DNA of 15,175 bases from Desulfobulbaceae bacterium UBA2775 (GCA_002352445.1 DEIL01000199.1:634-15808); one strand, 5' to 3'; shown: positions 6,724 through 15,117, counted from the first letter of the stretch. Notes: generated from the letters alone by a model not told the origin. A program made the numbers and translations.

Positions 6724-8121
6724 ATGGTAACAAAAGTAGACTGGCTCGAATACGATGTTGAGGAAATGGTTTCAGGAGACAAAAACAGCCTGTGGCACCA
6801 TTTGAAACCTCATAAATGCTTCGAAACTCAGGAGCAGATGATTATTGTGGAGGGAAAAGGACTTGTAGTCACTGATATCCGAGGACGTGACTTCCTCGAT
6901 GCCACTTCAGGTGGTGTCTGGAGTGTTATGGTAGGCTATGGTAGGGACTCTATAGCCGATGCGGTATGTGAGCAGATGAAAAAAATGCCATACTTTGCAG
7001 GTGTTTTTGGCAATATTCCCGCCATCAAATTTGCCAATAAACTACTGGAAAAACTTCCAAGAATGCAAAAGGTGTATTTTTCAAACTCAGGTTCTGAAGC
7101 CAACGAGAAGGCATATAAGATCGTTCGCCAGGCATCCAGGATCGATCCGAGCCGCAAAGGAAAATATAAAATTCTTTTCAGAAACCGGGATTATCATGGC
7201 ACCACCATAGCCGCCTTGAGTTCCACCGGCCAATTTGAACGTAAGAATGACTATGGCCCATTTGTCGAAGGTTTCATGGAAGTTCCCCAGTGTCTTTGCT
7301 ATCGTTGTGATTTTAATCAATCCTACCCCGGGTGCAACATGGAGTGCGCCAAAGCTGTAGAGGATGTGATTCTCAGAGAAGGCCCGGATACTGTAGGGGC
7401 CATCATCTTAGAACCTATCACTGCTGGTGGCGGCGTCTTGCCGCCCGTCAAGGAGTATTACCCCACAGTTCAGGAAATCTGCAAAAAATATGGTGTTTGG
7501 ATAATCATGGATGAAGTTGTATGTGGATTCGGCAGGACCGGTAAATTCTGGGGTCATGAGCATTACGATGTTGATCCTGATATGATTACTATGGCCAAAG
7601 GCTTAGCTAGTTCTTACGAAGCGCTTTCCGCTACAGTGGTGAAGCAGGAAATTTATGAGATTTTCCTCAATGACCCTGCAAATGCTGACGAAAGGATGAA
7701 CTACTTCAGGGATATCAGCACCTATGGTGGATGTACAGCTCCCATGACTGCAGCCCTTGAAAGCACTCGAATCATCGAGGAGGAAAATCTCGTTGAGAGA
7801 AGTCGGGAGGTAGGGGCTTATCTCCTGGAAAGGCTTATGACTTTAAAAGAGCTGCCCAATGTGGGAGATGTGAGAGGTGTCGGGCTCTTCTGCGGTGTTG
7901 AATTTGTTATAGACAAGGAAAGCCACACACCTATCAGCGAACAACAAATGGGGGCACTTATGTGCAATGTTCTGGCAGAAGGCGTGATTGTTGGTAGAAC
8001 CAACAGCAGTCTGCCGGGCATGAACACCATCATAAACTTTGCTCCCTGTTTGATTATTACCCGGGATGAGGTGGACACTATTGTCGCGGCTGTTCGAAGT
8101 GCCATTGAAAAGACATTTTAA
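6724..8121 (+). CDS. tpa: Taurine:pyruvate aminotransferase (class III, PLP dependent)
   Basis: Transfers the amino group of taurine to pyruvate, giving sulfoacetaldehyde and L-alanine. From the ATG at 6724 it is 465 residues. The ATG follows GGGGGA by about 8 bases; in-frame ATGs at 6709 and 6682 would add 5 or 14 residues. Class III motifs: FSNSGSEANEKA (119-130) for the PLP phosphate, YHGTT soon after, MDEVVCGFGRTGKFWG (Asp263 binds the pyridine nitrogen), and the Schiff-base lysine Lys292 in MAKGLASSYE. A cysteine-rich loop CLCYRCDF...GCNMEC (residues 190-208) precedes the large-domain core. First gene of the plus operon, 88 bases before ald, whose product recycles the alanine. The xsc partner supports taurine over beta-alanine, GABA or hypotaurine, though these omega-amino substrates cannot be excluded from sequence. 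Confidence 0.88.
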   Translation: MVTKVDWLEYDVEEMVSGDKNSLWHHLKPHKCFETQEQMIIVEGKGLVVTDIRGRDFLDATSGGVWSVMVGYGRDSIADAVCEQMKKMPYFAGVFGNIPAIKFANKLLEKLPRMQKVYFSNSGSEANEKAYKIVRQASRIDPSRKGKYKILFRNRDYHGTTIAALSSTGQFERKNDYGPFVEGFMEVPQCLCYRCDFNQSYPGCNMECAKAVEDVILREGPDTVGAIILEPITAGGGVLPPVKEYYPTVQEICKKYGVWIIMDEVVCGFGRTGKFWGHEHYDVDPDMITMAKGLASSYEALSATVVKQEIYEIFLNDPANADERMNYFRDISTYGGCTAPMTAALESTRIIEEENLVERSREVGAYLLERLMTLKELPNVGDVRGVGLFCGVEFVIDKESHTPISEQQMGALMCNVLAEGVIVGRTNSSLPGMNTIINFAPCLIITRDEVDTIVAAVRSAIEKTF

Positions 8122-8209
8122 ATAATCGTTTTCATTTATTGCAAGAATGCAAAAGTGAAGCTTTCATAGAAACATAAAATATTAGATGGCTAAGTGAAAA
8201 GGAGACAAA

Positions 8210-9322
8210 ATGTTAGTAGGTATTCTGAAAGAAATTAAGGTAAAGGAAAATCGTGTCTGCATGACTCCTACAGGTGTTGTCACCATGATCGCAAATGGTC
8301 ATCAGGTGCTTGTTGAGAACAATGCGGGTGTCGGCTCAGGTTTTGATAACGAGGCGTATATTGCAGCAGGCGCAACTATTGCTGGGACTCCTGCAGAAGT
8401 ATATGAGAGATGTGAAATGGTTATGCATGTTAAAGAACCTCAACCTTCCGAGTATGATATGCTCCGCAAGGGACAGATCCTCTTTACATACCTTCATCTC
8501 GCTGCAGATGAGCAACAGACCAATGCCCTGCTAAAATCTGGGGCTACCTGTATCGCCTATGAAACCATCCAGAAAAAAGACAGATCGCTGCCTCTTTTAA
8601 CTCCAATGTCTGAGGTTGCCGGACGTATGGCCGTTCAGCAAGGTGCTGTTGCTCTTGAAGCCACCAAAGGTGGACTCGGCAGGCTTCTCGGCGGAGTTCC
8701 CGGTACCGACCCTGCCAGGGTTCTGGTAATCGGCGGTGGTGTTGTTGGTACGCAGGCAGCCAAAATGGCTTGTGGCCTGGGTGCCCAGGTTTATATGATG
8801 GATCTGGACCTTGATCGTATCAGATATTTGAGTGATATTATGCCTGCAAACTGTTTTATCAAAATGTCGTCTCGCCAGGCCATCCTGGATCTCCTGCCTG
8901 AAGTTGATATGATAGTTGGTGCCGTTCTTATCCCTGGTACCAAGGCTCCTTATGTTATCAGCCGTGAAGATCTCGCTCTTATGAAAGATGGTTCGGTGCT
9001 CGTCGACGTTTCCATTGATCAGGGCGGTTGCTTTGAGACTTCCAAGCCAACCACACATGAAGATCCCACCTATGTAGTTGATGGAGTAATTCACTACTGT
9101 GTTGCCAATATCCCGGGTGCTGTACCTCTCACCTCCACCATGGCTCTTACCAACGCTACTCTTTCTTACGCTGTACAGCTGGCGAACAAAGGCTGGCATA
9201 AAGCTTGTGTTGAGAATGAAGAACTGAAACTTGGTCTCAATGTACATGATGGAAAGCTGGTTTATAAGGCTGTTTCTGACGCCTTTGGTTTGGCTTACAC
9301 CCCTGTGGAAGAAGTATTATAA
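8210..9322 (+). CDS. ald: Alanine dehydrogenase (NAD dependent)
   Basis: Oxidatively deaminates L-alanine to pyruvate, ammonium and NADH, regenerating the acceptor for Tpa. The 370-residue length and start MLVGILKEIKVKENRV match Ald. Catalytic residues are in place: Lys75 (HVKEP) and His96 (YLHLAADE). The Rossmann motif GGGVVG lies at 175-180, with Asp198 (MMDLD) ending beta-2, which favours NAD over NADP. The C-terminal region VANIPGAVPLTSTMALTNATL is highly typical. AAGGAG sits five bases before the ATG. The short gaps either side and the absence of terminators place it in one operon with tpa and the aldehyde dehydrogenase. In the known anaerobic taurine pathway the same Tpa/Ald pair acts together. 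Confidence 0.95.
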   Translation: MLVGILKEIKVKENRVCMTPTGVVTMIANGHQVLVENNAGVGSGFDNEAYIAAGATIAGTPAEVYERCEMVMHVKEPQPSEYDMLRKGQILFTYLHLAADEQQTNALLKSGATCIAYETIQKKDRSLPLLTPMSEVAGRMAVQQGAVALEATKGGLGRLLGGVPGTDPARVLVIGGGVVGTQAAKMACGLGAQVYMMDLDLDRIRYLSDIMPANCFIKMSSRQAILDLLPEVDMIVGAVLIPGTKAPYVISREDLALMKDGSVLVDVSIDQGGCFETSKPTTHEDPTYVVDGVIHYCVANIPGAVPLTSTMALTNATLSYAVQLANKGWHKACVENEELKLGLNVHDGKLVYKAVSDAFGLAYTPVEEVL

Positions 9323-9357
9323 TTTGCAAATTTAAGAGGTCAACCCAGTTACACGTA

Positions 9358-9385
9358 TAGAATCATGGAATATTTTGTGGTTCTA
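9358..9385 (+). other. Weak stem-loop between ald and the aldehyde dehydrogenase gene
   Basis: TAGAATCA (9358-9365) and TGGTTCTA (9378-9385) pair over 8 bp including one G-U, with a 12-base loop, in the 91-base gap. No T-tract follows, so it is not an obvious terminator. It might affect mRNA stability or be chance. Confidence 0.25.
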
Positions 9386-9413
9386 CAGGGTTGTAGAAAG
9401 GAGAAACTAAATT

Positions 9414-10943
9414 ATGGAATTTACCCGGATCAAAAATTTTATCGACGGGGAGTGGGTGGAAGAAACCGGAGTAGAATATGTTCCACTCTATAACCCTTCA
9501 ACCGGTGAAGCTATTGGAGAGGTGCCACTCTCCTCAGAAAAAACTTCTCTGGACGCTGTTGAATCATCCCATGCAGCCTATGGTTCATGGAGAAAATTAT
9601 CAGTAAGCAAAAGAGTGCGGTTTCTTTTCGATATGCGTCAGGCCATGATTGAACAGGAAGAAGAACTTGCCGTTTCCATCGCCATTGATCAGGCAAAGCA
9701 TATCAGTGAGGCAAGAGGAGAGATTCGGCGGGTTATTGAAATTCTTGAAACTTCTTGCTCCATTCCTACACTGCTCCAGGGAGAAATTCTGGACGGTATT
9801 GCAAACAATATCAACGGACGTGTAGTAAAACAGTCCCTTGGTGTTTTTGGCGGTGTTGCTCCATTTAACTTTCCCGCCCTGGTGTTTGGCTGGTTTATTC
9901 CTTACGCTATCGGAGTCGGCAATACGTTTATCTATAAGCCTTCCACCCAGTCTCCCCTGTTTATGCAGAAAATGGGCGATATTTTCAACCAAATCGGCCT
10001 TCCTAAAGGCGTGATTAATATTGTCCATGGCAACCGTTCTATTCCAGGTACCTGGTATGAGCATCCTAAAATGACCGGAGTCTGTCTTGTAGGTTCAACT
10101 CCTACAGCCAAAAAAATGGCTGAGGCATGCGGTAGAGGCGGAAAGCGCAGTATGCTCCTTGGCGGCGCCAAGAATTTTCTCGTTGCCATGGAAGATGTTA
10201 ACTGGGATGTCTTTATCGATAATTTTATTCACTCCTGTTACGGATCTGCCGGTCAGCGCTGCCTTGCCGGCTCAATCGTTGCAGCAGTACCTGAAGTTTA
10301 TGACGAATTGATAGAGCGCGTGCTTGAGGCGTCCCAAAAGGTGACTGTTGGTGATGCCATGAATCCCGATATATACATGGGACCTGTCATATCAAGTAAG
10401 GCAAAAGCCAGTATTGAGAACTACATTGAGATCGGTATTGAACAGGGATCAAAACTGGTACTTGATGGACGGAACCCTGAGGTTCCTGAAAAAAATCAAA
10501 ACGGCTATTTTGTTGGACCCACTGTTTTCACGGATGTCACTCCATGCAGAAGAATTGCCAAAGAGGAAATCTTTGGTCCAGTGGTCTCCATTATGAAAAT
10601 TAAGGATCTTGATGATGTTCTGCAGTTGATCAGGGCGCAGGAATTTGGCAACGGTGCATGCATTTTTACCCAGAACCAGTACTACACTGAAAAGTTTATT
10701 GCTGAAGCAGATGTTGGAATGGTAGGTGTCAACGTAGGTGTATGCGCACCGCATCCTTATCTGCCTTTTGGCGGCATCAAAGATTCCCATCTTGGCACTA
10801 ATAAAGTGCAGGGAAAAGATGGCATTGATTTTTTTACCCAGAATAAAATTGCAACTATTCGTGTTGCACCTCCTGAGGGAGTAAGTGAGGAAGGGAAGAA
10901 ATCTGATGGTGACAATTCTGTAAGAAGTTGTGTTGCCCAATAG
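9414..10943 (+). CDS. mmsA: CoA-acylating aldehyde dehydrogenase, methylmalonate-semialdehyde dehydrogenase family
   Basis: A 509-residue aldehyde dehydrogenase. Catalytic Cys283 lies in GSAGQRCLA, and the oxyanion asparagine in APFNFP (149-154). Where hydrolytic aldehyde dehydrogenases have the general-base glutamate (ELGGK), this protein reads LLGGAKNF (248-255), the MMSDH signature, so the acyl-enzyme should be released to CoA. The arginines that bind the substrate carboxylate in this family appear conserved (Arg282 before the Cys; Arg105/106 in RGEIRR), suggesting an acidic aldehyde. It is third in the tpa operon, with AAGGAG 10 bases before the ATG, 91 bases after ald. Candidate substrates: sulfoacetaldehyde (giving sulfoacetyl-CoA), acetaldehyde from hypotaurine, or malonate semialdehyde from beta-alanine. 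The family call is firm, the substrate open; the symbol denotes family only. Confidence 0.85.
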   Translation: MEFTRIKNFIDGEWVEETGVEYVPLYNPSTGEAIGEVPLSSEKTSLDAVESSHAAYGSWRKLSVSKRVRFLFDMRQAMIEQEEELAVSIAIDQAKHISEARGEIRRVIEILETSCSIPTLLQGEILDGIANNINGRVVKQSLGVFGGVAPFNFPALVFGWFIPYAIGVGNTFIYKPSTQSPLFMQKMGDIFNQIGLPKGVINIVHGNRSIPGTWYEHPKMTGVCLVGSTPTAKKMAEACGRGGKRSMLLGGAKNFLVAMEDVNWDVFIDNFIHSCYGSAGQRCLAGSIVAAVPEVYDELIERVLEASQKVTVGDAMNPDIYMGPVISSKAKASIENYIEIGIEQGSKLVLDGRNPEVPEKNQNGYFVGPTVFTDVTPCRRIAKEEIFGPVVSIMKIKDLDDVLQLIRAQEFGNGACIFTQNQYYTEKFIAEADVGMVGVNVGVCAPHPYLPFGGIKDSHLGTNKVQGKDGIDFFTQNKIATIRVAPPEGVSEEGKKSDGDNSVRSCVAQ

Positions 10944-10961
10944 CAGAAAAAATCATGCAGC

Positions 10962-10998
10962 AACTCCGCTGTCTGTAAAAAGACAGCGGAGTTTGTTA
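10962..10998. terminator. Strong terminator of the tpa operon, probably bidirectional
   Basis: A perfect 13-bp stem, AACTCCGCTGTCT (10962-10974) with AGACAGCGGAGTT (10981-10993), and a 6-base loop GTAAAA. On the plus strand it is followed by TTGTTAT. On the minus strand it runs into a T-stretch (revcomp of 10945-10952) after a short gap. It lies between the convergent aldehyde dehydrogenase and EamA genes and can serve both. Confidence 0.85.
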
Positions 10999-11832
10999 TG
11001 ACAACCTGAGAGAAATCACACCGGACAAAATCACCAGTGTGGCCAGGATGCGAAGCCTACCGAATTTTTCTTTAAGGAAAATAACGCCCATCAAAACCGC
11101 CCATAATACACTAGTCTCACGTAGTGCGGCAACTGCACCTATCTTTGTCTGTGACATTACAAAAATAATGATCGCGTAAGCAGTTGCTGAAAAAATGGCG
11201 GCTATCAATAATTTATGCCATTGATTTGGCAATATTACAGACAGCCTCTTCGGACTCCAAAATGCCGCAACTATAAAGATCGATATTCCATCAACAACGC
11301 ATTGGTAGCCGGCAAATGTCAGTGCATTTATTGTGGCCCGCCCACCAAGACCATCTGCAACCGTATAGCAGGCTATGCATATACCCGTAGCTATCGCCCA
11401 TAAAACGCTTCTAGATAGTTCAATTCTACGTCCATTCCAGCTCAATAACAGAACACCGCCAATAATAAGAAAAAGACTGAACAGATCGGAGATGCTTAGC
11501 CATTCTCCTGCTAAAGGAATAGCGAGAATTGTTGCCAGCAGAGGAGCAGACCCTCGTGCAATGGGGTAGACCTGGGCAAAATCACCATAATCGTAAGCTT
11601 TTGCTAAAGCAATTTTGTATAATAAATGAAATAGTGCCGTTATAATTAACAGCGGCACCGCTTCTTTACCAAGAGGTGGCAGGTACACTAATATCGGTAA
11701 CCAGCATATGCTCGCAAAAAGGGACATCCAGGCAAGGCAGGCAAGTCTTTCTCCCTGCAATTTTATCAGGACGTTCCATGACGCATGTAATAATGCGGCC
11801 AGGATTACCAGTAAAGTATAAGTTGAAAACAA
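10996..11832 (-). CDS. EamA/DMT-superfamily permease
   Basis: A 278-residue, strongly hydrophobic protein with about ten predicted helices arranged as two EamA repeats, the normal size for a drug/metabolite transporter. The N-terminal LAALLHASWNVLIK and the second-repeat end TSVLWAVLMGVIFLKEKFG are typical. The start is a TTG (11832-11830) with AAAAGGA about 9 bases upstream. No better ATG lies nearby. The stop overlaps the downstream terminator region. Members export or import amino acids, nucleosides and other metabolites, so the substrate cannot be read from sequence. A link to taurine metabolism (for example efflux of a product) rests only on position. It is on the opposite strand from the tpa operon, and no copy of the shared promoter element was found upstream. 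Confidence 0.8.
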   Translation of the reverse strand: MFSTYTLLVILAALLHASWNVLIKLQGERLACLAWMSLFASICWLPILVYLPPLGKEAVPLLIITALFHLLYKIALAKAYDYGDFAQVYPIARGSAPLLATILAIPLAGEWLSISDLFSLFLIIGGVLLLSWNGRRIELSRSVLWAIATGICIACYTVADGLGGRATINALTFAGYQCVVDGISIFIVAAFWSPKRLSVILPNQWHKLLIAAIFSATAYAIIIFVMSQTKIGAVAALRETSVLWAVLMGVIFLKEKFGRLRILATLVILSGVISLRLS

Positions 11833-12028
11833 ATTTTGTCGTCCTTTTAAGTGCCTTAGAATTTTCTCACAATAAATCAGACTTGAGTATAGCCCATATC
11901 AAATAAGTGATGCACTCTTTTTTTACTATTATTACAAATGGTTGTGAAGATAAAAACAATCTGTAGATCTCTCTGTAAATATCTTATATCCAATGCTCCA
12001 GCAGCGGCAGCTGACACAAGGTTACGAA

Positions 12029-12719
12029 GTGAAAATACTGGTTATTAACTCAGGAAGTTCCTCCCCATGCTTATCATTACGCCCTTCCATACGAACTTTA
12101 TAAAGAGCAGCGAATACGCAGATATGGTTTCCACGAAACTTCACATAAATATGTGGCTACTCAATGTGCGCGACAGATAGACAAACCTCTTGCAAAACTG
12201 AATTTGATCACTATTCATCTTGGAAACGGCTGTTCAATGACTGCTTTGAAAAACGGCAAAAGTGTTGACACATCTCTTGACTTTACACCGTTTGAAGGAT
12301 TGGTCATGAGCACCCGTAGTGGTGATATTGATCCTGCAATTCACTATTATCTCACCAAGAATTCCGACATGGACATTGAGGCAGTGGACAACATGCTGAA
12401 CAAGGAGTCCGGCCTCAGAGGACTTTGTGAAATGAATGATATGCGGGAGATCCATGAACAGATTGCAGGCGGGAATGAAAGGGCTCGATTGGCTCTTGAG
12501 GTTCAGACTTACCGCAATCGCAGGTATATTGGAGCATATATGGCAGTTCTTGGCCGTGTTGATGCAATCGTTTTCACTGCTGGTATCGGCGAAAACGATA
12601 AAGTGGTTCGGGAGAAAACCCTGGCTGGAGATAGTCCAGTACAGGTTTGGGTAATCCCGACCAATGAAGAACTGGCAATTGGTCGTGACGAAAAATCGTT
12701 ATTGGAAAAGGAAGAGTAA
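12029..12719 (+). pseudogene. ackA: Acetate kinase remnant with two internal deletions
   Basis: The AckA N-terminus is present from a GTG at 12029 (KILVINSGSSS). It then jumps at about 12065 to a sequence matching roughly residue 160 of AckA (HAYHYALPYELY, then RRYGFHETSH, from 12066), with a change of frame, so translation from the GTG ends at TAA 12101-12103. About 145 codons are missing, including the segment with a catalytic Arg (about 91) and Asp (about 148) of characterised AckA. The rest follows AckA (HLGNGCSMTA, STRSGDIDPA, FTAGIGEND) until a second, in-frame loss of about 30 residues between REKTLAGDS and VQVWVIPTNEELAIGRD. The signature FHGTSH reads FHETSH. An ORF from ATG 12153 could give a 188-residue C-terminal piece, almost certainly inactive. 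Functionally it would have turned Xsc-derived acetyl phosphate into acetate and ATP. Confidence 0.88.
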
Positions 12720-12750
12720 TATGAAGACAGTTCACTTACCTTGTTGTTAA

Positions 12751-13956
12751 TCAGCTTTCCAGATAGCCTTTAAGCTTTACCAGGCCTTCTTTAATTGAAT
12801 CCAGATTAATCCCTGAGTAGGCAAGGCGCACATACTGTTTTGTTTCGCCAGGCAAAGGGGTTCCGAAGTGTGCTCTTGCACACATTGAAACTCCTGTATT
12901 TTCTAGAACAGCCGCCAGAAAATCCTGGTAATCATCGAAACCCTTATTTGTCATGGCTGCTGTAACCTCGGGATACAAATAGAAAGTTGCATTCGGGCGA
13001 TAGCAGAACACTCCTTCAATATCGTTAAGCAGATCAACACAGAGGTTGCGGCGTTCCCTTAAAACTTTGAGGATATTGAGCACTTCTCCCTGGTGTCCAG
13101 TCAAGGCTTCCACTGCAGCACATTGAACGAAATGATTTGTACAGGATTCATCATTTACATTGAGTTTACCAATCACATCAATGATTTTTTTCGGCCCCAG
13201 GGCGGCCCCGATACGCCACCCGGTCATTGCAAAACGTTTGGAGAAGGTATATAAAATTACACTTCGCTCCACCATGCCAGGTTCAGAAATCAGTGAGGCG
13301 GATTCACCGTCATAGCGAATATCATAGTACGCTTCGTCCAGCAGCACGGTGAAATCATGTTTTGTTGCCAGTTCTGCAATTCGGCGCCGGTCTTCCGGGC
13401 TGCATTCTGCACTGGTCGGGTTATGCAGATCGTTTACGATCAGCAGTTTTGTCCGCTCAGTAATAGATGCCTCGAGTCCTTCAATATCGAAAGTAAAGTT
13501 CCCATCCCCAGGAACGGTTCCATACGGAACTGCTTTACCACCATGAAATTCTATCTGGGATTCATAAATAGGAAAACCCGGATTCGGGTAGAGCACTTCG
13601 TCTCCCGGGTTCATAAGAGTGAGAAGAAACTTTGTAATAACCGGCTTACCTCCTGGCTGAACAGCTACGTTATCGATTGCATAATCAGTGCCTCGAGTAC
13701 GGTTAAAATGAGCCGCAAGAGTTTCACGCAGATGAGGAACCCCTGCATTAGCTGTATAGCCGGTTTTACCATCCTGCAGCGCCCGATATGCCGCTTCGAT
13801 AATATTGTGAGGAGTCTTCAGGTTAAGATCTCCAAGGTGGAAAGGGTAAACCTTGTTACCGGCTGCAGCGTGTGCTGCTGCTTGAGCAGCTACAACGAAT
13901 GCTGTCTCTATTCCAAGTTTTTCGACCCTGTCTGCTAATGTAATAGGAATGGCCAT
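12751..13956 (-). CDS. PLP-dependent aminotransferase, class I/II (aspartate aminotransferase fold type I)
   Basis: A 401-residue enzyme if started at the ATG at 13956 (GAGAG five bases upstream). An in-frame GTG at 13968 would add four residues but lacks a ribosome site. Motifs in order: NPGFPIYES, NDLHNPTS (Asn179), DEAYYD (Asp207, Tyr210), the Schiff-base lysine Lys240 in YTFSKRFAMTGWRIG, and Arg248. This set identifies an AspC/LL-DAP/alanine-type aminotransferase. Two departures from the commonest pattern are visible: NPTS instead of NPTG, and GDLNLKTP instead of the usual GEPDFxTP near the N-terminus. The substrate is unknown; alanine, aspartate or aromatic amino acids are possible. A role in amino-group exchange with the taurine pathway is only suggested by location. 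Its stop is convergent with the ackA remnant, 31 bases apart. Confidence 0.85.
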   Translation of the reverse strand: MAIPITLADRVEKLGIETAFVVAAQAAAHAAAGNKVYPFHLGDLNLKTPHNIIEAAYRALQDGKTGYTANAGVPHLRETLAAHFNRTRGTDYAIDNVAVQPGGKPVITKFLLTLMNPGDEVLYPNPGFPIYESQIEFHGGKAVPYGTVPGDGNFTFDIEGLEASITERTKLLIVNDLHNPTSAECSPEDRRRIAELATKHDFTVLLDEAYYDIRYDGESASLISEPGMVERSVILYTFSKRFAMTGWRIGAALGPKKIIDVIGKLNVNDESCTNHFVQCAAVEALTGHQGEVLNILKVLRERRNLCVDLLNDIEGVFCYRPNATFYLYPEVTAAMTNKGFDDYQDFLAAVLENTGVSMCARAHFGTPLPGETKQYVRLAYSGINLDSIKEGLVKLKGYLES

Positions 13957-14021
13957 TTGGGCTCTCACGATTTGATATTCAACCAGGTAAATATTGTTTC
14001 AACTGTTGGTTTAGATGGTTT

Positions 14022-14966
14022 TCAAATTAGTTTTCTTAAGTAAAAACGCTCATCATTATACACTGAGACAATAATTTTGTTTTCCTTTAACATTTGTTCA
14101 ATAATTGAAAAATTGCTATTTGCTTTTTTCAGATATTCCTCGACAGCATCTTCTCGCATTGGATGAACGGATGTGATACTTAAAATATCCTCTTCTATAT
14201 TACCAGTGTATGCGAATTCGTTTCCTTCATATCCTATTAAATATTCAGTAGTTAAAGACTGGTCTCTGAAAATCTGATATGCTCTGTTTATTTTTTGTTC
14301 TTCGGGCGCTTCAACCCATTTTTCCGCAGGTGGTCTTATGGGAATACTCAGATAAGCTACTGAAGGTTTAATCTCCCCAACAAATTCAGCCACTTTTTTT
14401 ATATTTTCAATATCATCATTCAGGTCTTTAACCAGCATTGTTTCTGTGACAAGCTGTCCGTTATATTCTCTCGAAAATGCTCTGATTCCATTTAACATTG
14501 AATCAAACGCAATATTTTTATGAGGTCTGTCAATTTTTCTCCAAATTTTCTCATCCAAGGTATCAATTTTAACAGAAACCCAGTCAGCTTTACTTATATC
14601 TTGCCTGACACCAGATATTTTCAGTAATGTTGAATTAGTAATAACCGCAACCTTAAAGCCGAATGGTTTTAATAAATCAATTAATTCTCCTAAATTTTTA
14701 TCTAATGTAGGCTCGCCATCAGGTACAATTGCTAAGTAATCAATGGGTTCATTATTAATTTTTGAGTTCGTTATCTTTTCTTTTACTTCTATTAACAGAT
14801 CATTTGGTTCGTAGTACTCTTGTCTGTCAGCTACCATTTTTGAAGACCTGCCTAGCTGACAATACACACAGGAATAAGTACATATTTTGGGCGGGATATT
14901 ATTTATGCCAACACTTTTTCCTAATCGTCTTGATGGAACAGGTCCAAACACTCTTATTTTACCCAT
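14022..14966 (-). CDS. Radical SAM protein (COG0731-like Fe-S oxidoreductase)
   Basis: A 314-residue radical SAM enzyme. The cluster motif CTYSCVYC (Cys29, Cys33, Cys36) would bind the 4Fe-4S cluster that cleaves S-adenosylmethionine. The N-terminal VFGPVPSRRLGKSVGIN is characteristic of this uncharacterised bacterial/archaeal group, and the segment PDGEPTLDKN corresponds to the GGEP SAM-binding motif, with D in place of the first usual G. The C-terminal 60 residues look like a small helical/winged domain (EDAVEEYLKK...ERFYLRK). AGAGGT lies about 10 bases before the ATG. Substrate unknown. The gene is visibly richer in A+T and in AAA/ATT codons than the taurine genes, consistent with a different origin. 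It lies 65 bases upstream of the aminotransferase in the same direction, with no clear terminator between, so co-transcription is possible. Confidence 0.85.
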   Translation of the reverse strand: MGKIRVFGPVPSRRLGKSVGINNIPPKICTYSCVYCQLGRSSKMVADRQEYYEPNDLLIEVKEKITNSKINNEPIDYLAIVPDGEPTLDKNLGELIDLLKPFGFKVAVITNSTLLKISGVRQDISKADWVSVKIDTLDEKIWRKIDRPHKNIAFDSMLNGIRAFSREYNGQLVTETMLVKDLNDDIENIKKVAEFVGEIKPSVAYLSIPIRPPAEKWVEAPEEQKINRAYQIFRDQSLTTEYLIGYEGNEFAYTGNIEEDILSITSVHPMREDAVEEYLKKANSNFSIIEQMLKENKIIVSVYNDERFYLRKLI

Positions 14967-15117
14967 ACTATTTTTTACCTCTCTTTACCTTGTTTTTCAT
15001 AGCTCGTAGACACTTACCGCCAGACAGCGGAAGTAGAGGTCATAAATAATTATTCCAATTTTTGTCTTAGAATTGATAACACCTTCTCTATGTTCTTAAT
15101 CAGGAAACTTTAAAGGT

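Noticed and set aside
8138..8156. TTGCA-AGAA-TGCAA small inverted repeat between tpa and ald
   Set aside because: Only 5-bp arms and no T-tract. It is too weak to call a terminator or operator.
8597..9247. 216-codon minus-strand open frame
   Set aside because: Shadow of ald, which carries all alanine dehydrogenase catalytic residues.
12153..12719. Intact short protein-coding gene
   Set aside because: The 188 residues are the C-terminal portion of acetate kinase lacking the N-terminal domain and about 30 internal residues, so it is better described as part of a pseudogene.
13357..13938. 193-codon plus-strand open frame
   Set aside because: Shadow of the aminotransferase gene. No recognisable features.
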